Positions 46,465 to 56,611 of a stretch of DNA of 64,000 nucleotides are shown in pieces; the first letter of the stretch is position 1, and each line of letters starts with the position of its first letter. The position numbers were made by a program, and so were the translations under genes. A model generated the notes under the pieces. That model did no database searches, was not told the DNA's origin, and saw only the letters and a program-made list of their open reading frames with translations. This DNA is from Collimonas arenae. Its GTDB lineage: Bacteria; Pseudomonadota; Gammaproteobacteria; Burkholderiales; Burkholderiaceae_D. The DNA lies in NCBI RefSeq assembly GCF_000786695.1, contig NZ_CP009962.1, forward strand, positions 1,550,001-1,614,000, read 5' to 3'.

Positions 46465-46605
46465 GACTCTGACCCCAATAAAACAATTGGGGTCAGAGTC
46501 GGATTAATTTTACTGATTATCAAGATTTTTGCTCTGTGGGACGTGAAATGGGGCCCGAGTAATTTACGACGGTAAAGTCTGTCGTAAATTACTCGGGCCC
46601 CATTT
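46465..46605. repeat. REP-like element, copy 2, with a 25-bp perfect hairpin
   Basis: The first part is a 15-bp inverted repeat, GACTCTGACCCCAAT (46465-46479) with ATTGGGGTCAGAGTC (46486-46500). The second part is a perfect 25-bp stem, 46546-46570 with 46581-46605, around the loop GGTAAAGTCT. The block 46478-46508 repeats 31992-32022. It lies between the converging GMC and lysS genes and may terminate both. Confidence 0.7.
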
Positions 46606-46651
46606 AAACTGCGCATGGTGGCGAGAAAGCCGCTAGCGCATATGCTGCATA

Positions 46652-48178
46652 TCAGTCCTCGCGGCGCAGGTGCGGGAACAGGATCACGTCGCGGATGTTT
46701 GGCGAGTCGGTGATCAGCATCATCAGGCGGTCGATGCCGATGCCGCAGCCGCCGGTCGGTGGCATGCCGTATTCCAGCGCGCGGATGTAGTCGGCGTCGT
46801 AATACATGGCTTCTTCGTCGCCGGCGTCTTTGGCGGCAACCTGCGCCTGAAAGCGGGCGGCCTGGTCTTCCGAGTCATTCAACTCGGAGAAGCCGTTGGC
46901 GATTTCGCGGCCGGTGATGAACAGTTCGAAGCGCTCGGTGATGCCTGGCACTGTGTCGGAAGCACGCGCCAATGGCGATACTTCAACCGGATAGTCGACG
47001 ATGTAGGTCGGATCCCACAACTGCGATTCTGCGGTTTCTTCAAACAACGCCAGTTGCAGCGCGCCGAGACCCGCGTGAGCGTGCGGCTTGACACCGAATT
47101 TCTTCAGTTCAGCCTTGATGAACTCGGCGTCTTGCAACTGTGCATCCTGGTATTGCGGTGCATATTTGTTGATCGCGCCGACGATGGTCAGGCGCTGGAA
47201 CGGCTTGCTCAGGTCCAGCTCGCGGCCTTGGTAGGTCAGGGTGGCGGTGCCGTGCGCATCTTCCGCTGCCTGGCGAATCACTTGTTCAGTGAAGGTCATC
47301 AGCCATTGATAGTCGACGTAAGCCGCATAGAATTCCATCATCGTGAATTCTGGATTGTGGCGCGGCGACACACCTTCGTTGCGGAAGTTGCGATTGACTT
47401 CAAACACGCGTTCGAAACCGCCGACCACCAGGCGCTTCAGATACAGCTCAGGCGCGATACGCATGAACATTTGCATGTCCAGTGCGTTGTGATGCGTGAT
47501 AAACGGCTTGGCCGCTGCGCCGCCGGGAATGGCGTGCAGCATCGGCGTTTCGACTTCCATGAAGTCGTTCTTTTCCATGAAGCGGCGGATCGACGACATC
47601 GCGGCGGTGCGCGCCTTGAAAGTGCGGCGCGTGTCTTCGTTCATGATCAGGTCGACATAACGCTGGCGATACTTGGTTTCCTGGTCGGCCAGGCCATGGA
47701 ATTTGTCCGGCAGCGGGCGCAGCGACTTGGTTAGCAGGCGCAGGGTCGTTACCTTGATCGACAGTTCGCCGGTCTTGGTCTTGAACAGCGTGCCTTCAGC
47801 GCCGAGAATGTCGCCCAGGTCGTAGTGCTTGAAGCTGTCGTAGTCGGCTTCGCCGATGTTTTCCTTGGTGATGAACAGCTGGATGCGGCCGTCGGCCTTG
47901 CTGCCGGAGGCATCTTGCAAGGTAGCGAAGGACGCTTTGCCCATCACCCGTTTCAGCATCATCCGGCCCGCTACGACGACCTTGACTGCGGCGGCGTCCA
48001 GCGTCTCGTTATCCTGAGCGGCGTATTCAGCCTGGATAGCGTCAGCCTTATGCGTAGGGCGGAAGTCGTTCGGGAAGGCCACGCCCTGGCCGCGCAAAGC
48101 GCCGAGCTTGGTGCGGCGTTCCGCAATGATTTTATTTTCGTCTTGCGGGACAGGTGGTTGCTGATTGTCTGTCGTCAT
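46652..48178 (-). CDS. lysS: Lysyl-tRNA synthetase (class II)
   Basis: 508 residues from the ATG at 48178. An N-terminal OB-fold ([20 protein letters not shown]) binds the anticodon; class II motif 2 [18 protein letters not shown] and motif 3 [15 protein letters not shown] are intact. Charges tRNA-Lys. 87 bases downstream of prfB. Confidence 0.97.
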   Translation of the reverse strand: MTTDNQQPPVPQDENKIIAERRTKLGALRGQGVAFPNDFRPTHKADAIQAEYAAQDNETLDAAAVKVVVAGRMMLKRVMGKASFATLQDASGSKADGRIQLFITKENIGEADYDSFKHYDLGDILGAEGTLFKTKTGELSIKVTTLRLLTKSLRPLPDKFHGLADQETKYRQRYVDLIMNEDTRRTFKARTAAMSSIRRFMEKNDFMEVETPMLHAIPGGAAAKPFITHHNALDMQMFMRIAPELYLKRLVVGGFERVFEVNRNFRNEGVSPRHNPEFTMMEFYAAYVDYQWLMTFTEQVIRQAAEDAHGTATLTYQGRELDLSKPFQRLTIVGAINKYAPQYQDAQLQDAEFIKAELKKFGVKPHAHAGLGALQLALFEETAESQLWDPTYIVDYPVEVSPLARASDTVPGITERFELFITGREIANGFSELNDSEDQAARFQAQVAAKDAGDEEAMYYDADYIRALEYGMPPTGGCGIGIDRLMMLITDSPNIRDVILFPHLRRED

Positions 48179-48265
48179 GTCAGTGTCTTTATAAGTGATG
48201 CAGTGAAACGTCTGTGGAGCAATGCGTTGCATACCACGGGCATGGCCCGTGGCTGCATGGATAAA

Positions 48266-49370
48266 TTAAACGCCTTGCTTAAGCGATGCCGCGATGAAGT
48301 CATCCAGGTCGCCGTCGAGAATGGCCTTGGTATTGCCGCTCTCAAAGTTGGTACGCAAATCCTTGATGCGCGACTGGTCCAGCACGTAGGAACGAATCTG
48401 GTGACCCCAGCCGACGTCGGTCTTGGAATCTTCCAGCTTTTGCTGCTCGCTCATGCGTTTGCGCAATTCCAGTTCGTACAGCTTGGCTTTCAGCATGTCC
48501 CATGCTTCGGCACGGTTGCGGTGCTGGCTGCGGTCGTTCTGGCATTGCACCACGATTCCGGACGGCATATGCGTCAGGCGCACGGCGGAGTCGGTTTTAT
48601 TGATGTGCTGCCCACCTGCACCGGACGCGCGGTAGGTATCAACGCGAACGTCGGCAGGATTGACATCGATGTCGATCGAATCATCCACTTCAGGATACAC
48701 AAACAGGCTGGAAAACGAAGTGTGGCGGCCGTTGGCGGAATCGAACGGCGATTTGCGCACCAAGCGGTGGACGCCGGTTTCCGTGCGCAGGAAACCGTAG
48801 GCATATTCGCCTTCGACTTTCAGCGTTGCGGTCTTGATGCCGGCGACTTCACCGTCGGACTGTTCCAGGATCTCGACCTTGAAACCCTTGCGTTCGCAAT
48901 AGCGCAGATATTGGCGCAGCAGCATCGACGCCCAGTCCTGCGCTTCGGTACCGCCAGCGCCTGCCTGGATATCGATGAAGCAGTTGTTCGGGTCCATCGG
49001 GTTGCTGAACATGCGGCGGAATTCCATGCCTTCCACCAGCTTGCGCAATGTCTCGGTATCGGCTTCGACAGCCTCTACCGTGTCTTCATCCTGTTCTTCG
49101 CGGGCCATCTGGAACAGGTCCGAGGTGTCGCGCAGATCGGCTTCGATCTTGGTCAGCGTCAGGACGATGGCTTCCAGCGATTTCTTTTCTTTACCCAGGT
49201 CCTGGGCGCGTTTCTGGTCATTCCAGACTTCCGGATCTTCCAGTTCGCCATTGACCTGGTCGAGTTTCTCTAACTTCGTATCGAAGTCAAAGATACCTCC
49301 GAAGTTCGGCTTCGCGGCTGGTCAGGTCCGCGAGCAGGTTTTGCAGGGAATTTAAGCGTTCGGCTTCCAT
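48266..49370 (-). CDS. prfB: Peptide chain release factor 2, with programmed +1 frameshift
   Basis: The start ATG at 49370 opens 27 codons ending CTT TGA (TGA at 49289-49287). A GGAGG at 49300-49296 precedes the slippery CTT TGA C, the classical RF2 autoregulatory frameshift. After the +1 shift the frame continues to 48266, giving about 367 residues. The SPF tripeptide ([12 protein letters not shown]) reads UGA and UAA stop codons, and GGQ ([10 protein letters not shown]) catalyses release. A frame starting at 49108 is only the downstream part. Confidence 0.96.
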
Positions 49371-49573
49371 TTTTGGCTCTTTTGCAATCAAACCCTAAAT
49401 TATACGCCAGCAGCATGGTAGATGGCGCCGCTGTTTGCCATTTGGCATGGATACGGGCTGGTTTTGTCTCAAATCGTAAGGAATGTGAACCATTGCGATA
49501 TGGCGGTAATCGAAGCGGGGTCTTCTTTACAATGGATTGCGCTTGATAACTCTCAAGCCCGGCTCTGACGCTT

Positions 49574-50329
49574 ATGCCGCTTAAGTTACGATGTAATGCC
49601 TTTTTGCCATCGTCGATACGGATGATTCCGCTATGCTTTGCACTCGGCGCCTGCGGCCTGATGGCGCCGACGCCTGCGCCGCATGGCGAAGTACAGGGTG
49701 CGTCTACCAGCGGTACAGAATTGGCGCAGTCCGATGTCAATCGCATCGCCACCCTCGGCATGCATGACAACCTGGACAGCTTGTATCGTTTATTGGATAA
49801 GTTGTACCGGCGCAACCCGGCGGAGTGGAAAAAAACGGCTACCAACCGGGAACTGGCGATCAAGCGCGTGCGCGACGCCATCGAATCGCGCCAGCCCTGG
49901 CCCGAATTGCAAGGCAAGCACGATATCCAGGCGTTGTCACTGGCGCTGACGCCGGATTTCAGTGGCGACCGCGCGGCGGCATTCATTTATGGCGCTGCGG
50001 ACATGATCATCGTTGCCCACGGCGGCAAGACCAAGTTCTACCTGATCGACAGTTTCGATGCCCAGTATCTCTACAACGCAGCGCGCAATATGGAAATTGC
50101 CTCTTGGATACTTAATAGCCGAAAAAATGCGGCGGGCCAGCCCTTGTTACTCTCCAACGATATCAGCGAGAGTGAACACAACATCAGTTTCGAGCGGGAG
50201 TTCGGCAAGATCATTGCCCGTATCGACCTGCTGGCCGAGATGACCACCGAGAAGTATCGCCGCGCCGGCATCAGTTATCTGCAAAATCTGGTGGGCGGGA
50301 CATTCCTGCAATTCTTGCCGGTGCGTTAA
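49574..50329 (+). CDS. Lipoprotein of unknown function
   Basis: 251 residues with a lipobox LGAC (Cys27) after a hydrophobic segment. The mature part is mostly helical and carries IATLGMHDNLDSLYRLLDKLYRRNP. Resembles Burkholderiales lipoproteins of unknown function. No partner gene is obvious. Confidence 0.7.
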   Translation: MPLKLRCNAFLPSSIRMIPLCFALGACGLMAPTPAPHGEVQGASTSGTELAQSDVNRIATLGMHDNLDSLYRLLDKLYRRNPAEWKKTATNRELAIKRVRDAIESRQPWPELQGKHDIQALSLALTPDFSGDRAAAFIYGAADMIIVAHGGKTKFYLIDSFDAQYLYNAARNMEIASWILNSRKNAAGQPLLLSNDISESEHNISFEREFGKIIARIDLLAEMTTEKYRRAGISYLQNLVGGTFLQFLPVR

Positions 50330-50353
50330 GGGGGAAAGTAGGAGGCGCGGGCT

Positions 50354-50635
50354 TCAGGCAACTTCCAGTTCGAGATGCACGCGGCGGCCCAGCGCCGTGG
50401 CGATGTTCACCAATGCATCAAGAGAAAAACGCGATACGCGGCCGCGCAGAAGATCGTTGATGCGGGGCTGGCTGATACCGCAATGAGTGGCGGCTTCTGT
50501 TTGCGTCCATGCGCTTTGCCGGACGATTTCGGCGATTTTTTGCATCAACTCAGAGCGGGTGCGCAGGTTCGCAGCCTGTTCAGGCGAATCGGCGATTGCG
50601 TCCCAGATGCTTGCGTAGTTTTCAGTCTTGTTCAT
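50354..50635 (-). CDS. XRE/HigA-like antitoxin
   Basis: 93 residues with a helix-turn-helix near 38-85 (TQTEAATHCGISQPRINDLL) followed by FSLDALVNIATALGRRV. It overlaps the toxin stop by four bases, the standard toxin-first HigBA-type order. Represses its own promoter and neutralises the toxin, by family analogy. Confidence 0.85.
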   Translation of the reverse strand: MNKTENYASIWDAIADSPEQAANLRTRSELMQKIAEIVRQSAWTQTEAATHCGISQPRINDLLRGRVSRFSLDALVNIATALGRRVHLELEVA

Positions 50636-51009
50636 TTTTTGCCTTTCATCAAATGCGCGAGGCGACTCCTGGCTAATTCAATATCGCTTTTAGGTGTGGC
50701 TTGCGTCTTCTTTTGGAAGGCGTGCAACACATATACGGTATCGACAAGCCGGGTTGTGTACACGATTCGATAAATGCCGGACAGATCCCGAACGCGGATC
50801 TCTTCTACTCCCTTGCCTATGGACGGCATCGGTTTGAAATCGTCCGGTTGCTTGCCTCTTTGCACTTTATCCAATTGATACCCCGTATCTTGCCTCGCAT
50901 CTTCGGGGAATTCGCGTAAGCGTTTCAGCGAGTCTCCAAGAAAACATACGGGTTTGACAGGTTGATTATACTGAACTGGATATGTTTTGCAATTGGCATC
51001 GATTGACAT
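50632..51009 (-). CDS. HigB/RelE-type (Gp49-like) toxin
   Basis: 125 residues. The core from VKPVCFLGDSLKRLREF to SRLAHLMK matches Gp49/HigB-like ribosome-dependent ribonucleases, including FKPMPSIGKGVEEIRVRD and YRIVYTTRLVDTVYVLHAF. The first 17 residues are not part of the family. A promoter-like TTGCAA (50992-50987)/TATAAT (50970-50965), 16 bases apart on the minus strand, lies inside this leader. However, no in-frame ATG, GTG or TTG occurs close behind it, so the ATG at 51009 is kept. Confidence 0.8.
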   Translation of the reverse strand: MSIDANCKTYPVQYNQPVKPVCFLGDSLKRLREFPEDARQDTGYQLDKVQRGKQPDDFKPMPSIGKGVEEIRVRDLSGIYRIVYTTRLVDTVYVLHAFQKKTQATPKSDIELARSRLAHLMKGKK

Positions 51010-51186
51010 GCTGTATCCGTTTCATAGTGTCGCTGACGGCTTCCATCAGGCTGTTTCAAGGATGTCCGGTTTTGTCCGCATTATGTCTACAGCGAGCATT
51101 TCAGGATATTGGCTGCTGACCTAACATCGATCTCAACGGGGGCAGTCCGGTCTTCGGGCTGCATGTAAAGCAGATGAGGAAAAAAG

Positions 51187-51789
51187 ATGTTGAGCGTAGG
51201 AATACTAGTATTTGACGATGTGGAGATTCTGGATTTTTCAGGGCCGTATGAAGTGTTTTCGACAGCTGCGAGGGTCCATGGCCGGAGCAACGGCAACGGC
51301 GCAGCGGCAAACCTGTTCAAGTGCTTCCTTGTAGCGCCAGCCATGCGGCCGGTGCGTGCAAGAGGCGGGATGAAAGTATTACCCGACTGCGTGCTGGCGC
51401 CATCTGCAGACATTGACGTGCTGCTGGTACCGGGCGGCGACGTTGCTGCAATCCTCAATGACGACGCGGTAATTCACTGGATTGCAACCCAATCGCTTGG
51501 TACGGTCATCACGGCGTCGGTTTGCACCGGCGCTTTCTTGCTGGCCAAGGCAGGTTTGTTGAATGGACTGGATGTTGCTACGCATTGGGAAGACCAGGAT
51601 GCCTTGCAAGCCGGTTTTCCGGCTTTGAACGTGCAGCGTAACGTTCCTTGGATGGATTGCGGTAAAGTGGTGACTTCCGGCGGTATTTCGGCAGGTATAG
51701 ACATGAGTTTGCATCTGGTCGAACGCCTGGCCGGCCGTCCGCTCGCCGAAGCCACCGCCAAACAGATGGAGTATCGATGGCTGCAATAG
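51187..51789 (+). CDS. DJ-1/PfpI-family protein (GATase1-like)
   Basis: 200 residues. The nucleophile-elbow cysteine in ASVCTGAFLLAKAG, VLLVPGGDVAAIL and a C-terminal THWEDQDAL form a single DJ-1/PfpI domain. The same domain begins the GlxA-type regulator whose frame starts 13 bases before this stop, so the pair probably arose by duplication and works together. The enzymatic role (isonitrile hydratase-like or other) is unknown. Confidence 0.82.
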   Translation: MLSVGILVFDDVEILDFSGPYEVFSTAARVHGRSNGNGAAANLFKCFLVAPAMRPVRARGGMKVLPDCVLAPSADIDVLLVPGGDVAAILNDDAVIHWIATQSLGTVITASVCTGAFLLAKAGLLNGLDVATHWEDQDALQAGFPALNVQRNVPWMDCGKVVTSGGISAGIDMSLHLVERLAGRPLAEATAKQMEYRWLQ

Positions 51790-52784
51790 CCGACAACATG
51801 CATGCTGCCGCAGCAGCCATTCCGGTCTATTTTTTGCTGCGGGACGCTACCATGGCGCTTGACCTGATCGGTCCGGCGGAAGTGCTGCGCTATGCCAACC
51901 GGATTGCGCAGCGTGAAGAGCGGGCCGATTTTTTCGACGTGCGCTATATCAGCGCCGCGCCCAGCATCAGCACATCCATCGGATTGAGTTTGAGCGGGTT
52001 CGAGCCCTTGCCAGACAGCCTTCCTGCCAACGCGATCCTGATACTGAACGGCTGTACCGGTAGCGACGACGATTTCAGCAGCGCTGCCGATCAGCGTGCG
52101 GTAGCCTGGCTGCGCGCCAACTGGCGGGACTCGCATCGTTTGCTATGCATTTGTACCGGCGCCTTGCTGGCCGGTTATGCAGGGTTGCTCTATGGCCGTC
52201 AATGCACCACGCATCACAGTCATTGCAACGACCTGCGACGTATCGCGCCACGTGCGCATGTGCTGGAAAACCGGATATTTGTTGAAGACGGCAATATCTA
52301 CACCAGCGCCGGCGTCACTACCGGTATCGACCTGGCCCTGCATGTCGTGGCGCAAATTACCGGTCACGCCCGCAGCGCCTCGATAGCCCGTTCACTAGTG
52401 GTGTACATGAGGCGCGCCGGCAGTGATCCGCAGTTGTCGCCTTGGCTCGCTTGCCGCAATCATCTGCATCCTGCGGTGCACAGGGTGCAAGATGCCGTGA
52501 TCCGCGATCCCGCCAACGACTGGGATTTGCCGCAACTGGCCGAGATCGCCTGCACCAGCGAAAGGCACCTGACGCGCTTGTTCCGCGAACATACCGGCAG
52601 CAGCCTGGTTGATTACATCCAGCGCATCCGCGTTGCGCTGGTGCGGGAGTTACTCACCCAGTCCAAGCTGGACATGGAGCAGGTAGCGCAACAGGCTGGC
52701 TTCAATTCAACCCGTCAGTTACGGCGAGTGTGGAGCAAATTCGAAAATTTCCCACCCAGCCAGCAACGGCAGGCGAACGCTTAA
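51777..52784 (+). CDS. GlxA-type AraC-family regulator
   Basis: 335 residues. An N-terminal DJ-1/PfpI-like sensor domain (LCICTGALLAGYAGLLYGR) is followed by a C-terminal AraC helix-turn-helix (LPQLAEIACTSERHLTRLFREHTGS). Overlaps the preceding gene by 13 bases, implying translational coupling. Likely regulates its operon partner. Confidence 0.88.
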   Translation: MAAIADNMHAAAAAIPVYFLLRDATMALDLIGPAEVLRYANRIAQREERADFFDVRYISAAPSISTSIGLSLSGFEPLPDSLPANAILILNGCTGSDDDFSSAADQRAVAWLRANWRDSHRLLCICTGALLAGYAGLLYGRQCTTHHSHCNDLRRIAPRAHVLENRIFVEDGNIYTSAGVTTGIDLALHVVAQITGHARSASIARSLVVYMRRAGSDPQLSPWLACRNHLHPAVHRVQDAVIRDPANDWDLPQLAEIACTSERHLTRLFREHTGSSLVDYIQRIRVALVRELLTQSKLDMEQVAQQAGFNSTRQLRRVWSKFENFPPSQQRQANA

Positions 52785-52816
52785 AAAGGGTAGGAGAATT
52801 TCCCTTCTCCTGGAGA

Positions 52817-54511
52817 CTACATTGGCTCGGCATGTTCGACCATCAGTTGCACCTTGGTCACACCGTTATATTCGTTGGCATCCAGTCGAAACGCCACCTT
52901 AGCCTTGCTCCCCAGCTCATCAGTATGACCGAACCAGATCGCGTCGTAGCGCGTGCCGTTCCGCTCCAGCTGAAGTTTCAAATGCTTCTCCTTCAAGATG
53001 CGCTGGCTGACCACCCTGAATTCGTCGCAGAACAGTGGCGGCGCAAAACCCTGGCCCCATACCTGTCCATCCATCAGTTCGATGAATTGCGTCGTGTAGT
53101 AAGCGTCTTCCAGCGGCCCGTCGGTTTCCACCACGCGCTCCAGCTGGCTTTTTCCGAGCCATTCGCGACCGACCTTTTCAAAGGCTTCGGCAAAGGCGTC
53201 AAACGCATCTGCGCGAATCGTCAGTCCCGCGGCCATCGCATGGCCGCCGAATTTCTGGATCAGGCTAGGCGCGTGCTTGGACACCAGATCCAGCGCATCG
53301 CGCAAATGAAAACCGGGAATCGAGCGTCCCGAACCCTTGATCAGCCCTTCGCCTCCCGGCGCAAAGGTAATCGTCGGCCGATAGAATTTATCCTTGAGGC
53401 GTGAAGCGACGATACCGATCACGCCCTGATGCCAGGAAGCGTCGAAGACGCTGATGGTCGTACTATCTTGCGGCTTGAAATCGTCCAGCAAAGCCAGCGC
53501 GGTATCCTGCATGCCGGCCTCGATATCGCGCCGTTCGCGATTGATGGTGTCGAGTTGCTGAGCGATGGCCCAGGCCCGGCCTTCATCGTCGGTAGTCAGG
53601 CATTCGATTCCGAGCGCCATATCGGCCAGGCGGCCGGCGGCGTTCAGGCGCGGTCCCAGCGCAAAGCCCAGATCGAAAGGAGTGGCCCGGCGTGCTTCTC
53701 GGCCGGCGGCGCGGAACAGGGCGGCAATGCCTGCATGCATGCGGCCGGCGCGCATGCGTTTCAGGCCTTGCGCCACCAGGATACGGTTGTTGGCGTCCAG
53801 CTTGACGACGTCGGCCACGGTGCCGAGCGCCACCAGATCCAGCAGCACGTCCAGTTTCGGCTGGCTCTTGGCGTCGAACACGCCACGCTTGCGCATTTCG
53901 GCGCGCAGCGCCAGCAAGACATAAAACATGACGCCGACGCCCGCCAGATTTTTGCTTGGAAAGCCGCATTCAGGCTGGTTCGGATTGACGATGACGCGCG
54001 CCGCCGGCAAGGTATCTGCAGGCAAGTGATGGTCGGTGACGACTACTTCGATGCCGCGCCGGTTGGCTTCCTCGACGCCATCGATGCTGGCGATACCGTT
54101 GTCGACGGTGACGATGATATCGGGCGATTTCTCGCGCGCGGTCAGTTCGACGATTTCCGGCGTCAGGCCATAGCCATATTCAAACCGGTTCGGTACGATA
54201 AAGTCGATATTGGCGCCCAGCAGCCGAAGGCCGCGCAGGCCGACTGCGCATGCCGTGGCGCCGTCGCAATCGTAGTCGGCGACGATCACCATTTTCTTTT
54301 GCGCAGCGATGGCGTCGGCCAGGAAACTGGCGGCGGCGTCGATATGCAACAGCCCTGAAGGCGGTATCAGCGCCGTCAGTTCGCTTTCCAGTTCCTTGAC
54401 ATCAAGCAAACCACGCGCGCTATATACGCGCGCCAGGACCGGATGAATGCCGCTTTGATGCAGCCGTTCAGAGTCGCGAAAAGAGTAGGGGCGGGTAGTG
54501 ATACGCGTCAT
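52817..54511 (-). CDS. recJ: Single-stranded-DNA exonuclease RecJ
   Basis: 564 residues. DHH-family motifs VIVADYDCDGATA, VVTDHHLPAD and NPNQPECGFPSKNLAGVGV, plus a DHHA1 domain with GGHAMAAGLTI. A 5'-3' exonuclease in recombination and mismatch repair. Its start overlaps the RpfE-type gene stop by four bases. Confidence 0.96.
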   Translation of the reverse strand: MTRITTRPYSFRDSERLHQSGIHPVLARVYSARGLLDVKELESELTALIPPSGLLHIDAAASFLADAIAAQKKMVIVADYDCDGATACAVGLRGLRLLGANIDFIVPNRFEYGYGLTPEIVELTAREKSPDIIVTVDNGIASIDGVEEANRRGIEVVVTDHHLPADTLPAARVIVNPNQPECGFPSKNLAGVGVMFYVLLALRAEMRKRGVFDAKSQPKLDVLLDLVALGTVADVVKLDANNRILVAQGLKRMRAGRMHAGIAALFRAAGREARRATPFDLGFALGPRLNAAGRLADMALGIECLTTDDEGRAWAIAQQLDTINRERRDIEAGMQDTALALLDDFKPQDSTTISVFDASWHQGVIGIVASRLKDKFYRPTITFAPGGEGLIKGSGRSIPGFHLRDALDLVSKHAPSLIQKFGGHAMAAGLTIRADAFDAFAEAFEKVGREWLGKSQLERVVETDGPLEDAYYTTQFIELMDGQVWGQGFAPPLFCDEFRVVSQRILKEKHLKLQLERNGTRYDAIWFGHTDELGSKAKVAFRLDANEYNGVTKVQLMVEHAEPM

Positions 54512-55581
54512 GGCAGCAATCTGGTTAGACTTGGCTTACGCCAGAATTTTTTCAGCGAGAAGCGGCTGGTGTGCAGTTCAAGCACGTGGCTGCTATCGGT
54601 GACGATTAGCGAGAGCTGATCCAGTTGCCCTTGCTGCATGGCTTGCAGAAGAGGCGCGAACCAATTGCTTTCCAGAGTTTGCAGCTGTTCCAGCCAGCTT
54701 GACCATTCACCGGTGAGCGCCGGCTGGATCAGCAGATCCAGCGTCAGCAGGCCGTTTTCCGGCCTGGCCGCGATGACGTCGGCGGCGCTGGCATTGGCCA
54801 GCACCGTCCTGGCATATTGGCCAAGGCCGCGGAAGCCGTCCGGTAGGTTGAATACTTCGCGCTGGCCGGGGCTTGATACGGTAGCTGGCGCGCCACCCCA
54901 CAGCCACAAGGAGTTGACAGCCTGCTTGCCCTGTATCTGGCGACGTTCGTTCAAAGGATGGGCAAACCACAGCATCTGTACTTCATTCTGCAACTTGCGC
55001 CAGTCGCGGGCGCCTTCGCCTTGCGGCATCCAGATATCGATGTTGTGCCCGCAAGTGGCGTCCGGCGTCGAGGTCAGCAAGCCGTGCCAGCCATCGGCGC
55101 GCATGAACCAGGTGTTGGCGTCGCCATACAGCAGCTCTCTGCCCACCTCGGCAAACAGCGGCGCCGCAGCATCGAACAATTCACGCGCATCTACCTCGGA
55201 CAAGTCGATCTGACGGATGTCCGTCAGCACCAGATGGTCGCGGGCGATATGGATGTGCGCCGGATGCAGCATGAACCAGTTGCCTTGTTCCACAGGTAAG
55301 CTCAGCGCGCGCATGGCGGCGCAGGCGAGGGCGGGACTGTTTTGCACATCCTGTCCTGGCAAGAGGTTCGCTGGAACAAACGAAAGCAAGGGAAATTGCG
55401 CGCTTAACCACATTTCATGTGGCAAGGCGCGCGCGAATTCGTCGAATTCGCGGCGCGAATCCTCTTTTTTGGCGCGTGCCACCAGAGTGGCAAGGGCTGG
55501 CAGCTTCAATTCGCGCAGTAAATCGCGTGCCAGTTCCGGCCGCGGCAGGCCAAATGGCAATAGGATAGTTAAATGACTCAT
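54508..55581 (-). CDS. RpfE-type conserved protein upstream of recJ
   Basis: 357 residues from the ATG at 55581 (MSHLTILLPFGLPRPE). It matches the conserved protein annotated as RpfE-type or phosphoglycerate-mutase-like that precedes recJ in Burkholderiales and lies in the Xanthomonas rpf cluster. No catalytic motif could be confirmed. Translationally coupled to recJ (ATGA overlap). Confidence 0.75.
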   Translation of the reverse strand: MSHLTILLPFGLPRPELARDLLRELKLPALATLVARAKKEDSRREFDEFARALPHEMWLSAQFPLLSFVPANLLPGQDVQNSPALACAAMRALSLPVEQGNWFMLHPAHIHIARDHLVLTDIRQIDLSEVDARELFDAAAPLFAEVGRELLYGDANTWFMRADGWHGLLTSTPDATCGHNIDIWMPQGEGARDWRKLQNEVQMLWFAHPLNERRQIQGKQAVNSLWLWGGAPATVSSPGQREVFNLPDGFRGLGQYARTVLANASAADVIAARPENGLLTLDLLIQPALTGEWSSWLEQLQTLESNWFAPLLQAMQQGQLDQLSLIVTDSSHVLELHTSRFSLKKFWRKPSLTRLLP

Positions 55582-55759
55582 GGCGAGATTGTAGGGCAAA
55601 CAGTCTCGGCGTGAGAAATCCTTTGTTTGATCTGATTGCCAGACTTCAAAGCTACATATCCAGAAAGTCAGTAAAGAACTTTTTTCTTTAGCAAGAGATT
55701 GTGTATCAGATAAAGGGAAGATTTAGTGCACAATTAATATTTTAATTTCGGAGATCTAT

Positions 55760-56611
55760 ATGAAATTTGAAGCCCTAAATATTCCGATATCTAGAAGGCA
55801 GTTGATGAAGAAAATTGGAAACGGGTTGTTAGCAGGAGGTGCAACTTATGCATTCGGAATTACTTCTGTAGTAGGACAACCGATTAGCTCGCCCGCTATA
55901 TTTTATTCACCGCATCAAGACGACGAGGCCATTGGCATGGCTGGTGCGATAGCAGAACACAAGGCTGCCGGCCGCAAGGTCTTCCTCGTCCTTTTAACGA
56001 ATGGAGTGAATGATGGTCTTTTGACCCTGGTTAATTTGAAGTTGGGAAATATCGGGAGGCTCCCAATTACGCTTGAACAAATGATGTGGGGCCGCCGATC
56101 TGAGTTTGTTGCTAGCGGATTGGCTCTTGGAGTTGATAAGGTTTTTATTGTTAATTTTGCTCAAGGGCTTGACGATCGTAACGCGTATGATGCTAATACT
56201 TATCCCGCCTTTGTTCAAAAGGTCGCGTCAATCATTGAGTCTTTCGAGAAGCAGTACCCTGGGGCATCTCATAAATTGGCTGCGAATGATGGTTGTACTT
56301 CATGCGCTGAACCGTTCCCCGCCAATCCTACTCATCTAGCTTGCTGGGAGGCTGCGAATATAGTACGAAACAAAGGCGTTTCTTCTGATTTTCGTTTTTA
56401 TAGAATTTATGAATTTAATAAACCATATTCGCAAAGAGGCGGACAGTATGTTGTTAATCTTCCAGATGCATGGATGACATTGAAGCGGAAAGCTCTTGAT
56501 CAATACAAATTGTGGGACCCTGATGCAGGAAGATATGGATTAGGTTACTTGAGTGTCGCTTCGCTGATTGACGCAGCATATAGTGACCCGAGAGAATTTT
56601 TTGATCTCTAG
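55760..56611 (+). CDS. PIG-L family deacetylase, exported
   Basis: 283 residues. A twin-arginine-like signal (SRRQLMKKIGNGLLAGG) is followed by the zinc-binding PHQDDEAIG motif, the family hallmark, at about residues 53-60, with further conserved NPTHLACWEA (the third ligand His). De-N-acetylates sugar conjugates in known members. The gene is AT-rich relative to its neighbours (recJ, dinB-like), suggesting acquisition. SD sequence GGAG precedes the start. Confidence 0.85.
   Translation: MKFEALNIPISRRQLMKKIGNGLLAGGATYAFGITSVVGQPISSPAIFYSPHQDDEAIGMAGAIAEHKAAGRKVFLVLLTNGVNDGLLTLVNLKLGNIGRLPITLEQMMWGRRSEFVASGLALGVDKVFIVNFAQGLDDRNAYDANTYPAFVQKVASIIESFEKQYPGASHKLAANDGCTSCAEPFPANPTHLACWEAANIVRNKGVSSDFRFYRIYEFNKPYSQRGGQYVVNLPDAWMTLKRKALDQYKLWDPDAGRYGLGYLSVASLIDAAYSDPREFFDL

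Noticed and set aside
50965..50992. TTGCAA/TATAAT promoter inside the toxin leader, considered as proof of a shorter toxin
   Set aside because: No in-frame start codon lies close downstream, so a shorter toxin cannot be supported; kept only as a remark.
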